9,294 bases of DNA from an uncultured Spirochaetia bacterium (lineage in GTDB: Bacteria; Spirochaetota; CALGPD01): contig CALGPD010000243.1 in the NCBI GenBank assembly GCA_937960625.1, positions 1 to 9,294 on the forward strand, given 5' to 3'. The notes under the pieces are model-generated. The model was not told the DNA's origin and searched no databases. It was given only the letters and a program-made list of their open reading frames with translations. The position numbers and the translations under genes are program-made. Shown here piece after piece: positions 1 through 8,215 of this stretch (within the stretch, counting starts at the first letter, position 1; each line of letters begins with the position of its first letter).

Positions 1-3000
1 ATCTAATACCCAAAGGCACTATTAATTACACCCATGATTATGATATTAAAATAAGTTTTAATTATAAAGTTTTCACTCAAGATGAATATCTGAATCCAAA
101 AAGTTTAAATCTTGATAAATACGTTAAAATTACACCGGATATAAAATTCTCATTCAAAGTATTAAACAGAAACGAAATAATAATAAAACCCGATATAACA
201 TCTATAAAACCAAAAACCAAATTAACATTTGTTTTTAATAAAAATATAAAGGCTGAAAACGGAGCCGGTTTTTCTTCGAGCAAAATGTATGAAAAAAATA
301 TTTATTATCAAAGGCTTATGGTTCTTGCTAAAAATATCCGGCAAGACCAGCGTATTGAAACCTTGAATAAAGATGTATATTTATTATTAAGCCACCATAT
401 TGAAATTCCCGAATTAAATAAATACGTTAAAATTAAAATTAATAAAAATGAAAAAGAAATAACAAACCTAGAATTTTTAAAATTAAATCATAACGACCCA
501 AGATATACCCTTGATATTCAAAACGCAAAAAACACTTTGAAATACGCTGAAATCCCTGAAGAGTATAAAAAATACATAGAAAAAAATCTTCATAAATATC
601 ATTTGTACAAATTTAAAGCTTATGGTTTAACAGCAGAGACCCAGTATAAGATTGTATTGGATGAAAAACTGGATTTAACCTTTTACAACAAAAATAGGTT
701 GCTGTCTTTTCATACTTTTGACAAATTTAAAGTTATGAATCCTAAAGATTCTGAATTAAAAGTAACACTTGAAGATCCGGTAGTAATTAAATTAAATAAT
801 GATTTCAAACTCGATAAAAATACTGTCAAAAACACTTTCACAATACGGCATATCAAAACGAATAAAAAAATGACTATCATAGGAATTGAAAAATTCAGTT
901 TAACCAACAGGTATGATACAACGAAAAAAACTAACGGAATACGTATAAAATTTAACGCGCAAATTGGAGAAAAATACGTTCTTAGTATTTCCAAAGGCAT
1001 GAAGGATAAATACAAGCAGTCAATTATTCCCGCAAGGCTTAAAATTAAAATTAAAGATTATCCGCCATATCTTAGTACCCCGTTTCCTCAAAGAGGTATT
1101 TTTGAAAGCCGGGGCAAGCTGTTCAAATTCCCAATCGCGTACATAAATTTAACAGGTTTAACAATAAATATTAAGACATATCATACTCCCAAAAACCACT
1201 TAAATGACACTCCGTCAAGAGTTAAGAGAATTGTGATTAAGAAAAATTCCATAAGGCGCAATGTGCGTTTAACCCGGTATATTGATATTGAAAAATATCT
1301 TAACCGGCGGCACGGTTTTGTTAAGTTGGAAATTGAGGCAGCAAGCCCGTCAGGTATATATGTAGGCAAACAAAGATATACTTATCATTCAAATGACAGG
1401 AGTTATAGAGAATTTTTCTATCAATACACAAACATGTCAATCACCACCAAATACAGCCCGAAAAATATTTTCATATACGTTAGCGAATTAACTTCACCAA
1501 AACCGGTTAGAAATGCAAGAGTATCAATTTATTCCAAAGACGGAAGTTCTTATGATAAAGTCATAACACGGTATACTAACAGCAACGGATATATCATAAT
1601 AAAAAACACCCATCCGGCTTTTGAGCGCTTATACAAAAGGCTAAGACGACGGTTTACACATAAAAATTATTACGTTGATAAGGATTCATCCACTCGTTCA
1701 GAACCTGATTTTCTCGTTATTGCTCAAAAAGGCAGGGATTTCTGTGAGCTTAATTTTAATACTAATTCTACAATAGACTTATCAAACTCAAGTGTGGATA
1801 ATACAGCAAATGCAATGACTTCATTTTTCGCGTTTGTTTTTACTCCGAAAGGGATATATAAACAACGGGAACAAGTATTAGTAAAAGGATATATAAGGGA
1901 AAACAAAGGCGGTAGAATTACAGCTTCACCAAATAAAGAATATGAAATCAAAATTGATTCCCCTGACAACTCCACTATTTTAAGAAAAACAATCAGAACA
2001 AATGCTTACGGTTCTTTCTCATTAAAATACAGACTCTCATCAGACCCCACTCTTGGTAAATACATTATTTCCGTATCAAAGCCCGGATCTACGGAAAATA
2101 TCAGTTATGAAAACAAGGTATACACAGGGAGTTTTATGGTAGAAGCGTATCGGGCAAGGCGCTTTGAGGTAGATATTAAAGTTGGGCAGAAATCAGCAAC
2201 GTATTTTAAAAACGATACTGTTCCTTTTTACGTTACAGCGAAATATTTACACGGTGGATTAATGCGTAATGCTAAAGTTAAATATAGAATCGACGCGTAT
2301 CCTTATAATTTTAGAAATTTCAAATTCGGGCTTCAGAAATATAGGTTTAACTCATCTAAATGGCTTGAACACGGTTCTAATAGCGAAACCACTATTAATG
2401 AATCATCTGTAACCGTACAGGAAGTAAAAATCTCAAAGCTCGACGCCGCGGGAAGATTTATGGCTCGTTTTAGGGCAAAAGTTCCGTTCAATAATTCATG
2501 TGTTTATAAAGTCGTTACCGAAGTTGAAGATCAGGACAGGCAGTCAATAGTTGCTTCATCATCAAAACTCGTTCATAATACCAGATACTACGTTGGATAT
2601 TCCCTAAACAAATTCTTTTTAGAAACCGGAAACAGGGTTAATTTTCACGTTGTCACGGCAAAACCAAACGGAAAATCAGCAGGTTCAAGATTAGTTACAA
2701 TGCGGTTTTATAGAATAGAATGGAATAATGTTAGAAAATTAAGTTACTCCGGATATTATAAATGGCACTCAACCAAAAATTATAAACTCGTTAGAACAAT
2801 ATCAACGAGAACATCGGGCAACCATAAATATCCAAAGAACGTTAGATTTACACCTGATAAACCCGGAACTTATATAGTTACGTTTGAATCAAGAGACAGG
2901 GCAGGCACACGAATTAAAAACTACGCGAAATTCTGGGTATACGGAGATAAATATACAACGTGGAAAATGAGGGATGACCAGCACATTTCCCTGGTTAGAG

Positions 3001-5756
3001 ACAAGAGCTTTTACGCTCCGGGACAAAGCGCGCGCATTATGGTTATGTCTCCCTATAAAAATGTTAAAGCGCTTGTAACAATTGAACGTGAGGGCGTAAT
3101 TGATTCATTTACCACTACTGTCAGAGGCACTGCCGGAGTTATCCGCGTTCCAGTTAAGAAAAAATACGCTCCCAATGTTTTCGTTTCAGTTATGCTGTTA
3201 CAGGGAAGAGTTGACGGAAACTACCCTACTTCCAAACTGCGGGATATTTATAAGCCAACGGTAAAAATCGGCTATACTATTTTATACGTTAAACGCGACC
3301 ACAAACGTTTAAGAATCCGCGTTGCTAAACTCAAGAAAACCTATCAGCCGAGGCAAAAAGTTTCAATGCGAATCAAAGTTACGGATTACAAAAACAGAGG
3401 AGTACGTTCAGAAGTCGGTGTATACGTTGTTGATGAAGGAGTATTGTCATTGATAGGATATAAAACTCCGAATCCGTTTTATGCTTTTAATAGAAATAAA
3501 GAATTAATGGTTAAAACCGCGGATAACAGGCTTGAAGTGGTGGGCCAGCATAAATATACGTTAAAAGGGGAAAATCCGGGAGGAAGCGGAAAAGGAGATT
3601 ATAATATCCGCTCTTCACTTGGTTTATCCAACGTAAAGGCGAGGAAATTATTTAAAGCCATTGCTTATTCAAATCCAAATGTTTATACGCAGCAAAACGG
3701 TTATGCCTATATTTCATTTAAACTTCCTGATAATTTAACCAAATATAGAATCATGGTCGTTGCCGCTGACAGAGAAGATAAGTTCGGCGCTGTTCATACA
3801 CATATAAGGGTTACTCAACCGTTAATTGCCCGCCCTGCTCTTCCTAGATTTTTAAATCTAAAGGATAGAATAAATGCCGGTGTTGTTGTGATGAACAATC
3901 AAAACCAGGCAGTTAGAGTAACTGTTTCAGCAGCAGCGAAAAACATAAAACTAATTGGAAGAAGATATAAAAAGGTCTATCTGCCGGCCAACGGGGCAAA
4001 AGAAGTGCGTTTTAATTTCATTGCAAACAAACTTGGAGAAGCAAAATTCAGATTCGGTGTTGTTGCAAAAACCAGAGGCAAACGCGTTGTTGATGTTGTA
4101 GAATGGAAAATACCCGTTAATATGCCGTTTTTCCAAAAATATGTGGCATATTCTGGAAGCACGGTACAGCGCAATGTAACGCATAACCTTAGATTGCCCG
4201 GTTCTGTTATGAGGGAACAGATTGGAGTTGAAGTAATAACTTCATCTACAGCGCTTTCAAAACTAAAAGGCAGTGTGGAATATTTATTCGGCTATCCTTA
4301 CGGCTGCCTTGAACAACGGATGACAAAAGTAATGCCCATGCTGCTAGCTGGCAAACTCGTTGAATCTTTCAAACTCAACGTAAAAGTGCCTTTTAGAAAG
4401 CTGGTACAAAAATATATCACAAGTTTTTACAAGTATCAAATGAGTTCAGGCGGATTTTCAATTTGGCCCGAGCCAAGGTATCAGCGGTCAACATATCCTT
4501 ATCTGACAGCCTATGTTTTATATATAATGCACATGGGTAAAAAACTTGGGTATAAAGTTGACCCTGAAGTTAGGGAAAAAACTATTAATTACTTAAAAAA
4601 CTTTATTTCAGGCGCAAGAATGCAGAATGTTTCTTACTATGGCCATGGCTATAGAAGCGCGTCCAATATTTTCACCTTCTATGTTTTATCCGAGTTTGGG
4701 GAGGCAAGCGAATCTTACGCTGACAGCCTGATTAGAGTTTTAGACCAACATTCACTTTACGTTAAAAGTGTTTTTGCAAAAGCTTTATATAACATAAATA
4801 GAAGAAAATACCGGTATACTATCGAAAAAATCAAAAATCAGATTATATCCAGTATTACAAAAGGCGGAGGAAATAAATCGTTTATAACAACGGATTATAA
4901 AAAATACAAATACTATAGAAACTTGTATATGTCCAATGTTAAAACAACGTCTGCTGCAATTTTAACCCTCCTAATGGTAGATAAAAACAATAGAAATATC
5001 ACATCTTTGGTACGCGGGTTATTAAGTAAAATGAAAAACGGTAAATATAAAACAACGCAGCAGAACATGTACGTTTTATGGGCATTACTCAAATATTTCA
5101 ACGTATATGAAAAGCAAACTCCGGATTTCATGGCAACGGTTCACGCTGAGATTAAACGTTTACTCAGGGTATATTACCGCGGTAGAAATTTCAACATTTC
5201 AACGGGTAATACTTTCTTTAAAAATTATAGAAAAGACCGTATACGCATCCGCGTAAACAAACGTGGTAAAGGGCGTTTATATTATACTATTCGGTTTAAT
5301 TACGTTCCTGAGAATGTTCCGAACCAAATCAGCAACGGGTTTTCTATAAGGAAAAGAATTTACGATGTACGAACCGGAAGGCGTATCATTGGGAGAAACT
5401 TTAAAGCAGGAAGAGTTTACAGAGTTGAATTAATAGTATCCGTTCCTGATACCCGGTATAATGTCGTTGTTGATGACCCGCTGGCAGCAGGATTTGAAGC
5501 CTTAAACCCAAGGCTAAAGCAAAGTTCAATGGATGTTGATAAAAAATCATGGATGGTTGGATTTAACCGCGTTGCTCTTAAAGACGACCGGGTATTACTC
5601 TTTGCAGATAAGCTCAAACAAGGTACATATAAATACTCTTATAATATGAAAGCTACGAGCTACGGGAATTTCGTTATGTATCCGGCAAAAGTAGAAGAAA
5701 TGTATGACCCGGATAAATACGGTTATTCAACAGGTGGTAAAATCTTTATAAGATAA
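1..5756 (+). CDS. Bacterial alpha-2-macroglobulin, thioester-containing protease inhibitor (5' end outside window)
   Basis: The reading frame is open from the first complete codon at position 3 to the TAA at 5754-5756, giving 1917 visible residues; the true start lies upstream. The ATG at 285 sits inside a domain and is not the start. Visible order: Ig-like/MG-like units (1 to about 1060), an MG2-type stretch (IYVSELTSPKPVRNARVSIY, from 1473), an MG3-type stretch (TPKGIYKQREQVLVKGY, around 1841-1895), the VVDEGVLSL block (from 3426), a Gly-rich linker, the NPNV...LPDNLT block of the A2M domain (about 3675-3750), the thioester motif CLEQ (4305-4316), an alpha-helical thioester domain (about 4300-5170) and a C-terminal MG10-like domain ending in MYDPDKYGYSTGG. 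In this family the bait is cut by an attacking protease, the inhibitor collapses round it and the thioester bonds to it, in the periplasm. The E. coli homologue (YfhM) is about 1650 residues, so this one is clearly longer. No signal peptide or lipobox can be seen because of the truncation. Family assignment is very secure; the substrate proteases are unknown. Confidence 0.96.
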   Translation, partial: LIPKGTINYTHDYDIKISFNYKVFTQDEYLNPKSLNLDKYVKITPDIKFSFKVLNRNEIIIKPDITSIKPKTKLTFVFNKNIKAENGAGFSSSKMYEKNIYYQRLMVLAKNIRQDQRIETLNKDVYLLLSHHIEIPELNKYVKIKINKNEKEITNLEFLKLNHNDPRYTLDIQNAKNTLKYAEIPEEYKKYIEKNLHKYHLYKFKAYGLTAETQYKIVLDEKLDLTFYNKNRLLSFHTFDKFKVMNPKDSELKVTLEDPVVIKLNNDFKLDKNTVKNTFTIRHIKTNKKMTIIGIEKFSLTNRYDTTKKTNGIRIKFNAQIGEKYVLSISKGMKDKYKQSIIPARLKIKIKDYPPYLSTPFPQRGIFESRGKLFKFPIAYINLTGLTINIKTYHTPKNHLNDTPSRVKRIVIKKNSIRRNVRLTRYIDIEKYLNRRHGFVKLEIEAASPSGIYVGKQRYTYHSNDRSYREFFYQYTNMSITTKYSPKNIFIYVSELTSPKPVRNARVSIYSKDGSSYDKVITRYTNSNGYIIIKNTHPAFERLYKRLRRRFTHKNYYVDKDSSTRSEPDFLVIAQKGRDFCELNFNTNSTIDLSNSSVDNTANAMTSFFAFVFTPKGIYKQREQVLVKGYIRENKGGRITASPNKEYEIKIDSPDNSTILRKTIRTNAYGSFSLKYRLSSDPTLGKYIISVSKPGSTENISYENKVYTGSFMVEAYRARRFEVDIKVGQKSATYFKNDTVPFYVTAKYLHGGLMRNAKVKYRIDAYPYNFRNFKFGLQKYRFNSSKWLEHGSNSETTINESSVTVQEVKISKLDAAGRFMARFRAKVPFNNSCVYKVVTEVEDQDRQSIVASSSKLVHNTRYYVGYSLNKFFLETGNRVNFHVVTAKPNGKSAGSRLVTMRFYRIEWNNVRKLSYSGYYKWHSTKNYKLVRTISTRTSGNHKYPKNVRFTPDKPGTYIVTFESRDRAGTRIKNYAKFWVYGDKYTTWKMRDDQHISLVRDKSFYAPGQSARIMVMSPYKNVKALVTIEREGVIDSFTTTVRGTAGVIRVPVKKKYAPNVFVSVMLLQGRVDGNYPTSKLRDIYKPTVKIGYTILYVKRDHKRLRIRVAKLKKTYQPRQKVSMRIKVTDYKNRGVRSEVGVYVVDEGVLSLIGYKTPNPFYAFNRNKELMVKTADNRLEVVGQHKYTLKGENPGGSGKGDYNIRSSLGLSNVKARKLFKAIAYSNPNVYTQQNGYAYISFKLPDNLTKYRIMVVAADREDKFGAVHTHIRVTQPLIARPALPRFLNLKDRINAGVVVMNNQNQAVRVTVSAAAKNIKLIGRRYKKVYLPANGAKEVRFNFIANKLGEAKFRFGVVAKTRGKRVVDVVEWKIPVNMPFFQKYVAYSGSTVQRNVTHNLRLPGSVMREQIGVEVITSSTALSKLKGSVEYLFGYPYGCLEQRMTKVMPMLLAGKLVESFKLNVKVPFRKLVQKYITSFYKYQMSSGGFSIWPEPRYQRSTYPYLTAYVLYIMHMGKKLGYKVDPEVREKTINYLKNFISGARMQNVSYYGHGYRSASNIFTFYVLSEFGEASESYADSLIRVLDQHSLYVKSVFAKALYNINRRKYRYTIEKIKNQIISSITKGGGNKSFITTDYKKYKYYRNLYMSNVKTTSAAILTLLMVDKNNRNITSLVRGLLSKMKNGKYKTTQQNMYVLWALLKYFNVYEKQTPDFMATVHAEIKRLLRVYYRGRNFNISTGNTFFKNYRKDRIRIRVNKRGKGRLYYTIRFNYVPENVPNQISNGFSIRKRIYDVRTGRRIIGRNFKAGRVYRVELIVSVPDTRYNVVVDDPLAAGFEALNPRLKQSSMDVDKKSWMVGFNRVALKDDRVLLFADKLKQGTYKYSYNMKATSYGNFVMYPAKVEEMYDPDKYGYSTGGKIFIR
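115..132 (+). repeat. 18-base direct repeat, copy 1 (in frame, encodes KYVKI)
   Basis: Positions 115-132 are identical to 418-435, with mismatches on both flanks. The offset is 303 bases, exactly 101 codons, so both copies encode the same KYVKI peptide at the same point of two neighbouring Ig-like units. It is best read as a trace of domain duplication rather than a mobile or regulatory repeat; chance in an AT-rich coding region cannot be excluded. Confidence 0.5.
418..435 (+). repeat. 18-base direct repeat, copy 2 (in frame, encodes KYVKI)
   Basis: Second copy of the repeat at 115-132, in the same reading frame of the macroglobulin gene. The protein context differs outside the core (LDKYVKITPD in copy 1, LNKYVKIKIN in copy 2), as expected of diverged duplicated domains. 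Confidence 0.5.
3546..3647 (+). other. Candidate bait region of the macroglobulin
   Basis: About 34 residues between the VVDEG block and the A2M domain are rich in Gly, Ser, Lys and Arg (for example ENPGGSGKGDYNIRSS) and have no obvious secondary-structure pattern. They lie roughly 220-250 residues before the thioester Cys. In related bacterial macroglobulins a Gly-rich flexible stretch at this place precedes the 'NPNV' block, and a protease-accessible bait is expected near here. Several Lys and Arg residues would offer sites to trypsin-like proteases. Assignment as the bait is inferred from position and composition only. Confidence 0.45.
4305..4316 (+). other. Thioester motif Cys-Leu-Glu-Gln
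   Basis: The codons TGC CTT GAA CAA encode CLEQ within the context GYPYGCLEQR, the bacterial form of the GCGEQ motif of animal alpha-2-macroglobulin and complement C3. The Cys and Gln side chains form the reactive internal thioester. Both are intact, so this copy should belong to the covalent-trapping class rather than to the bacterial macroglobulins that have lost the thioester. About 482 residues follow the Cys, close to the C-terminal length of the E. coli protein. Confidence 0.95.
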
Positions 5757-5761
5757 ATATT

Positions 5762-8167
5762 ATGAGAAGAAAATATTTAAAAATATTCTTAATTTCGTTA
5801 AGTGTGATAGTTTTGATTTTGCTTACGTATCTTTTTATACCTGTATCTAAAGATATATTGTATGAAAAGGTTGGTTTCTCATATAAAATCTACAGTAAAA
5901 AAGGATTTTTATTACGCAGAGGATTATCTACAAAAGGATTTTATTTCTCATACATCAAAATTGATGAAATTCCGGATATGTTAACAAAATCATTGCTTGT
6001 TGCTGAAGATAAAGATTTTCATTCTCACTTTGGTATTAGTTTCACTTCTCTTTTCAGGGCGGTTTATGAAAATATATTTACAAGTAAACCCGTTTCCGGC
6101 GCATCCACAATTACAATGCAGGTTGCAAGGAATATATATAATTTTAAACGCAATATATTCTCAAAGCTTTTTGAAATGTATTATGCACTAAAACTTGAAA
6201 TATCATTTACTAAAAAAGAAATTCTTGAACTATACCTGAACACTATTCCATTTGGAAATAAAATCATTGGTATAAAAATGGCAGCAAGGTATTATTTCAA
6301 TAAACGGGTAAGTGATTTGTCAGATTCAGAATCTGTGTTTCTCGCTGCTGCTGTCAAATATCCTAATTATATAAACAACGAAAAAATAAACAGAATAATC
6401 AAACGTAAAAACTATATCCTTAAAAAACTTTTAAAACAAAAAACAATAACAACGGAAAACTATAAAAAAATTAAATATGATAAAACAGTAATTCATAAAT
6501 TCAAAAAATTTATTTATGCCCCGCACTTTACTGATTATTTAATAAAAAAAATTAAAACCGAATACGCTGATAAGTTAAACAAAATTTCAGAAATACATAC
6601 CACTATAGATTTAGACATTCAAAAAAAAGTTTTCAACAAAACCGCAGCAGTACTTAACCGCCTGCTGCATAAACAAATATCAAACGCAAGCGTTATTGTA
6701 TTAGATAATAATACAGGTGAACTCGTTGCTATGCTTGGAAGCCTTAACTATTTCTCAAACAATAAAGACGGCCAGGTTAACGGCGCTCTTGCTCTCCGTT
6801 CACCGGGTTCAACTTTAAAACCTTTTACCTATGCAACGGGTTTTGAAAACAAAGTAATTACTCCGGGGAGCATAATTCCTGATATTAAAACTTTTATCTC
6901 TTCCACCAGAGGAGACTATATGCCGTCAAATGATGACAGGCGATATCACGGCCCTGTAACCGTGCGAAAAGCTTTGGCATGTTCTTATAATATCCCGGCA
7001 GCAAGAGTTATTCAAAGAGTCGGAGTTGAGCAGGTGCTTAATAAAATGAGACTATGCGGGTTTACTTCTTTAACGAAAACAGCACGGCATTACGGCGCGG
7101 CATTAGTATTAGGCGGTGCCGATGTTTCTTTATTTGAATTAACACGGGCATACATGACTTTTGCCAATAACGGTTATTATAACAATATTAAGATAATAAA
7201 AAAAATCATAAACATCTACGGCAAAGATATTACCAAAGACAAGCCAAATCAAAAACAGAAAATTTTTTCAAAACATACAGCGTTTTTAATTAAAAGCATA
7301 CTATCTGATAACAAAGCGCGTGAAGACAATTTCACGTTATTATCAGCTTTAAATTTTCCTTTTTTCGTTGCATCCAAAACCGGGACATCAAAAGGTTTTA
7401 GAAACAACTGGACTGTGGGTTTTTCAAAAAATTACACTGTTGGAGTTTGGGTGGGTAATTTCAATAACAGGCCCATGCAGGGAGTAAGCGGAATTACAGG
7501 CGCGGGAAGCATTTACCGGAACATCTTCCTTGAAATTGAAAAGGATTATGACTATAAACTAACTCCAACGGATAAAATAATTAGCCGGAAAATATGTATT
7601 CACAGCGGTCTTTTAGCTAAAAAAAATTGCTCAGGGCAAAGAATTGAATACTTTTTAAAAGGAAGCGAGCCTAAAACACATTGTAATATTCATTTTCTTG
7701 TTCCGTTTAAAAAGTCTACGGGAAAAATAGTTATGAAGATAAAAGATACCGGGTATAAGCATAATAGGAATATCAGATGGAAAAATTTTACGATATTGCC
7801 TGAAATTTACAATGAATGGCTAAGTCAAAAAGGGTATAAGCCGCCTTCACTTAAAGTATTAAAATACATCAAGCAAAAAGATGGCCAGCGAACAAGTATA
7901 AAGATTATATTTCCGGATAACAACGATGTATTTGCTATTGACCCTATAATAAAAAGAAATTTTCAAAAAATTACTTTCAGGGCAAAAGTTCCGTTAAGCA
8001 CCCAAAAAGTAGTTTGGAAAATCGGCAGCCGGCAAATTATTTCAAAAAAATATCCTTTTAATTATAACTGGAAATTAAAGCGGGGTATACATGATTTAAA
8101 ATTATATGTATATTTGAAAAACGGAGTAAAAACAGACAGTAGAAAAATAAAATTTACGGTTTATTAA
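5762..8167 (+). CDS. pbpC: Penicillin-binding protein 1C (bifunctional peptidoglycan synthase)
   Basis: An 801-residue class A penicillin-binding protein that polymerises and cross-links peptidoglycan at the outer face of the inner membrane. Residues about 7-27 form one membrane anchor. The GT51 glycosyltransferase follows: catalytic E82 in EDKDFHSHFG (82-91), GASTITMQ (113-120), E138 at the second conserved Glu position, and KKEILELYLN (151-160). The transpeptidase has nucleophile S350 in STLK (350-353), SYN (408-410) and KTGTS (539-543), all intact. A Cys cluster (C612, C623, C641, H644) in the pattern C..SGLLA...C...G..P...C..H is usual for PbpC, as is the C-terminal beta-sandwich (about 712-801, BiPBP_C type) that separates PbpC from PBP1A and PBP1B. 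Residues 205-250 are a very Lys-rich linker. The ATG is 5 bases after the macroglobulin stop; the frame opens only at 5741 and the anchor follows at once, so the start is firm. No good Shine-Dalgarno precedes it, suggesting translational coupling. The yfhM-pbpC order matches E. coli. Confidence 0.96.
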   Translation: MRRKYLKIFLISLSVIVLILLTYLFIPVSKDILYEKVGFSYKIYSKKGFLLRRGLSTKGFYFSYIKIDEIPDMLTKSLLVAEDKDFHSHFGISFTSLFRAVYENIFTSKPVSGASTITMQVARNIYNFKRNIFSKLFEMYYALKLEISFTKKEILELYLNTIPFGNKIIGIKMAARYYFNKRVSDLSDSESVFLAAAVKYPNYINNEKINRIIKRKNYILKKLLKQKTITTENYKKIKYDKTVIHKFKKFIYAPHFTDYLIKKIKTEYADKLNKISEIHTTIDLDIQKKVFNKTAAVLNRLLHKQISNASVIVLDNNTGELVAMLGSLNYFSNNKDGQVNGALALRSPGSTLKPFTYATGFENKVITPGSIIPDIKTFISSTRGDYMPSNDDRRYHGPVTVRKALACSYNIPAARVIQRVGVEQVLNKMRLCGFTSLTKTARHYGAALVLGGADVSLFELTRAYMTFANNGYYNNIKIIKKIINIYGKDITKDKPNQKQKIFSKHTAFLIKSILSDNKAREDNFTLLSALNFPFFVASKTGTSKGFRNNWTVGFSKNYTVGVWVGNFNNRPMQGVSGITGAGSIYRNIFLEIEKDYDYKLTPTDKIISRKICIHSGLLAKKNCSGQRIEYFLKGSEPKTHCNIHFLVPFKKSTGKIVMKIKDTGYKHNRNIRWKNFTILPEIYNEWLSQKGYKPPSLKVLKYIKQKDGQRTSIKIIFPDNNDVFAIDPIIKRNFQKITFRAKVPLSTQKVVWKIGSRQIISKKYPFNYNWKLKRGIHDLKLYVYLKNGVKTDSRKIKFTVY

Positions 8168-8215
8168 CCTAAAAATAAATTAATATGAAACTATTTTAAA
8201 AACACCGAGGAAACC
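8168..8215 (+). other. Short intergenic spacer, no terminator seen
   Basis: Forty-eight AT-rich bases between pbpC and the ankyrin gene. I find no inverted repeat followed by a T-run, so transcription could read through from pbpC. A TAATAT hexamer at 8181-8186 lacks a matching -35 element. The only clear signal is the ribosome binding site at its 3' end. Confidence 0.6.
8207..8213 (+). promoter_or_regulatory. Ribosome binding site of the ankyrin gene
   Basis: GAGGAAA, with the GAGG core ending 5 bases before the ATG at 8216. It is a good purine-rich Shine-Dalgarno match in otherwise A/T-dominated sequence and fixes the start of the ankyrin gene. It contrasts with the start of pbpC, which has no comparable motif. 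Confidence 0.8.

Larger units (their letters stand above)
1..1060 (+). other. Tandem Ig-like units at the N-terminal side of the macroglobulin
   Basis: Three successive units look alike by eye. Each has an early beta-rich stretch and ends in a 'K/T-x-Y-x-(V/I)-x-(hydrophobic)...(K/D)' strand typical of SbsA/Big_5-like bacterial Ig domains: KPKTKLTFVFNKNIKAENG (about 207-265), TAETQYKIVLDEKLDLTF (about 630-685) and IGEKYVLSISKGMKDKY (about 963-1015). The third unit also has the entry pattern 'NPKDSELKVTLEDPVVIKL'. Domain edges are approximate and the first unit is cut by the window start. Similarity was judged by eye, so the exact family is an inference. Confidence 0.6.

Noticed and set aside
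285..287. ATG at 285 as the start of the macroglobulin gene
   Set aside because: The same frame is open without a stop back to position 3 and encodes protein of the same style and Ig-like pattern; no Shine-Dalgarno or signal peptide goes with this ATG.
77..5617. Several - strand open frames of 60-100 codons (for example 710-1015, 1724-1975, 3951-4184, 4913-5131)
   Set aside because: All lie wholly opposite the macroglobulin coding sequence, show no recognisable domains and are expected shadows of an AT-rich long gene.
5997..6191. 64-codon + strand frame inside pbpC
   Set aside because: It overlaps the GT51 domain, whose motifs are all in the pbpC frame; no ribosome binding site or family resemblance.
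8181..8186. TAATAT as a -10 promoter element for the ankyrin gene
   Set aside because: Only four of six consensus matches and no -35 element at the right distance; such hexamers are frequent in AT-rich DNA.
8185..8199. Four-codon mini-frame (ATG AAA CTA TTT TAA) before the ankyrin gene, as a leader peptide
   Set aside because: No ribosome binding site, no attenuator-like hairpins and no run of regulatory codons; likely chance in AT-rich spacer.
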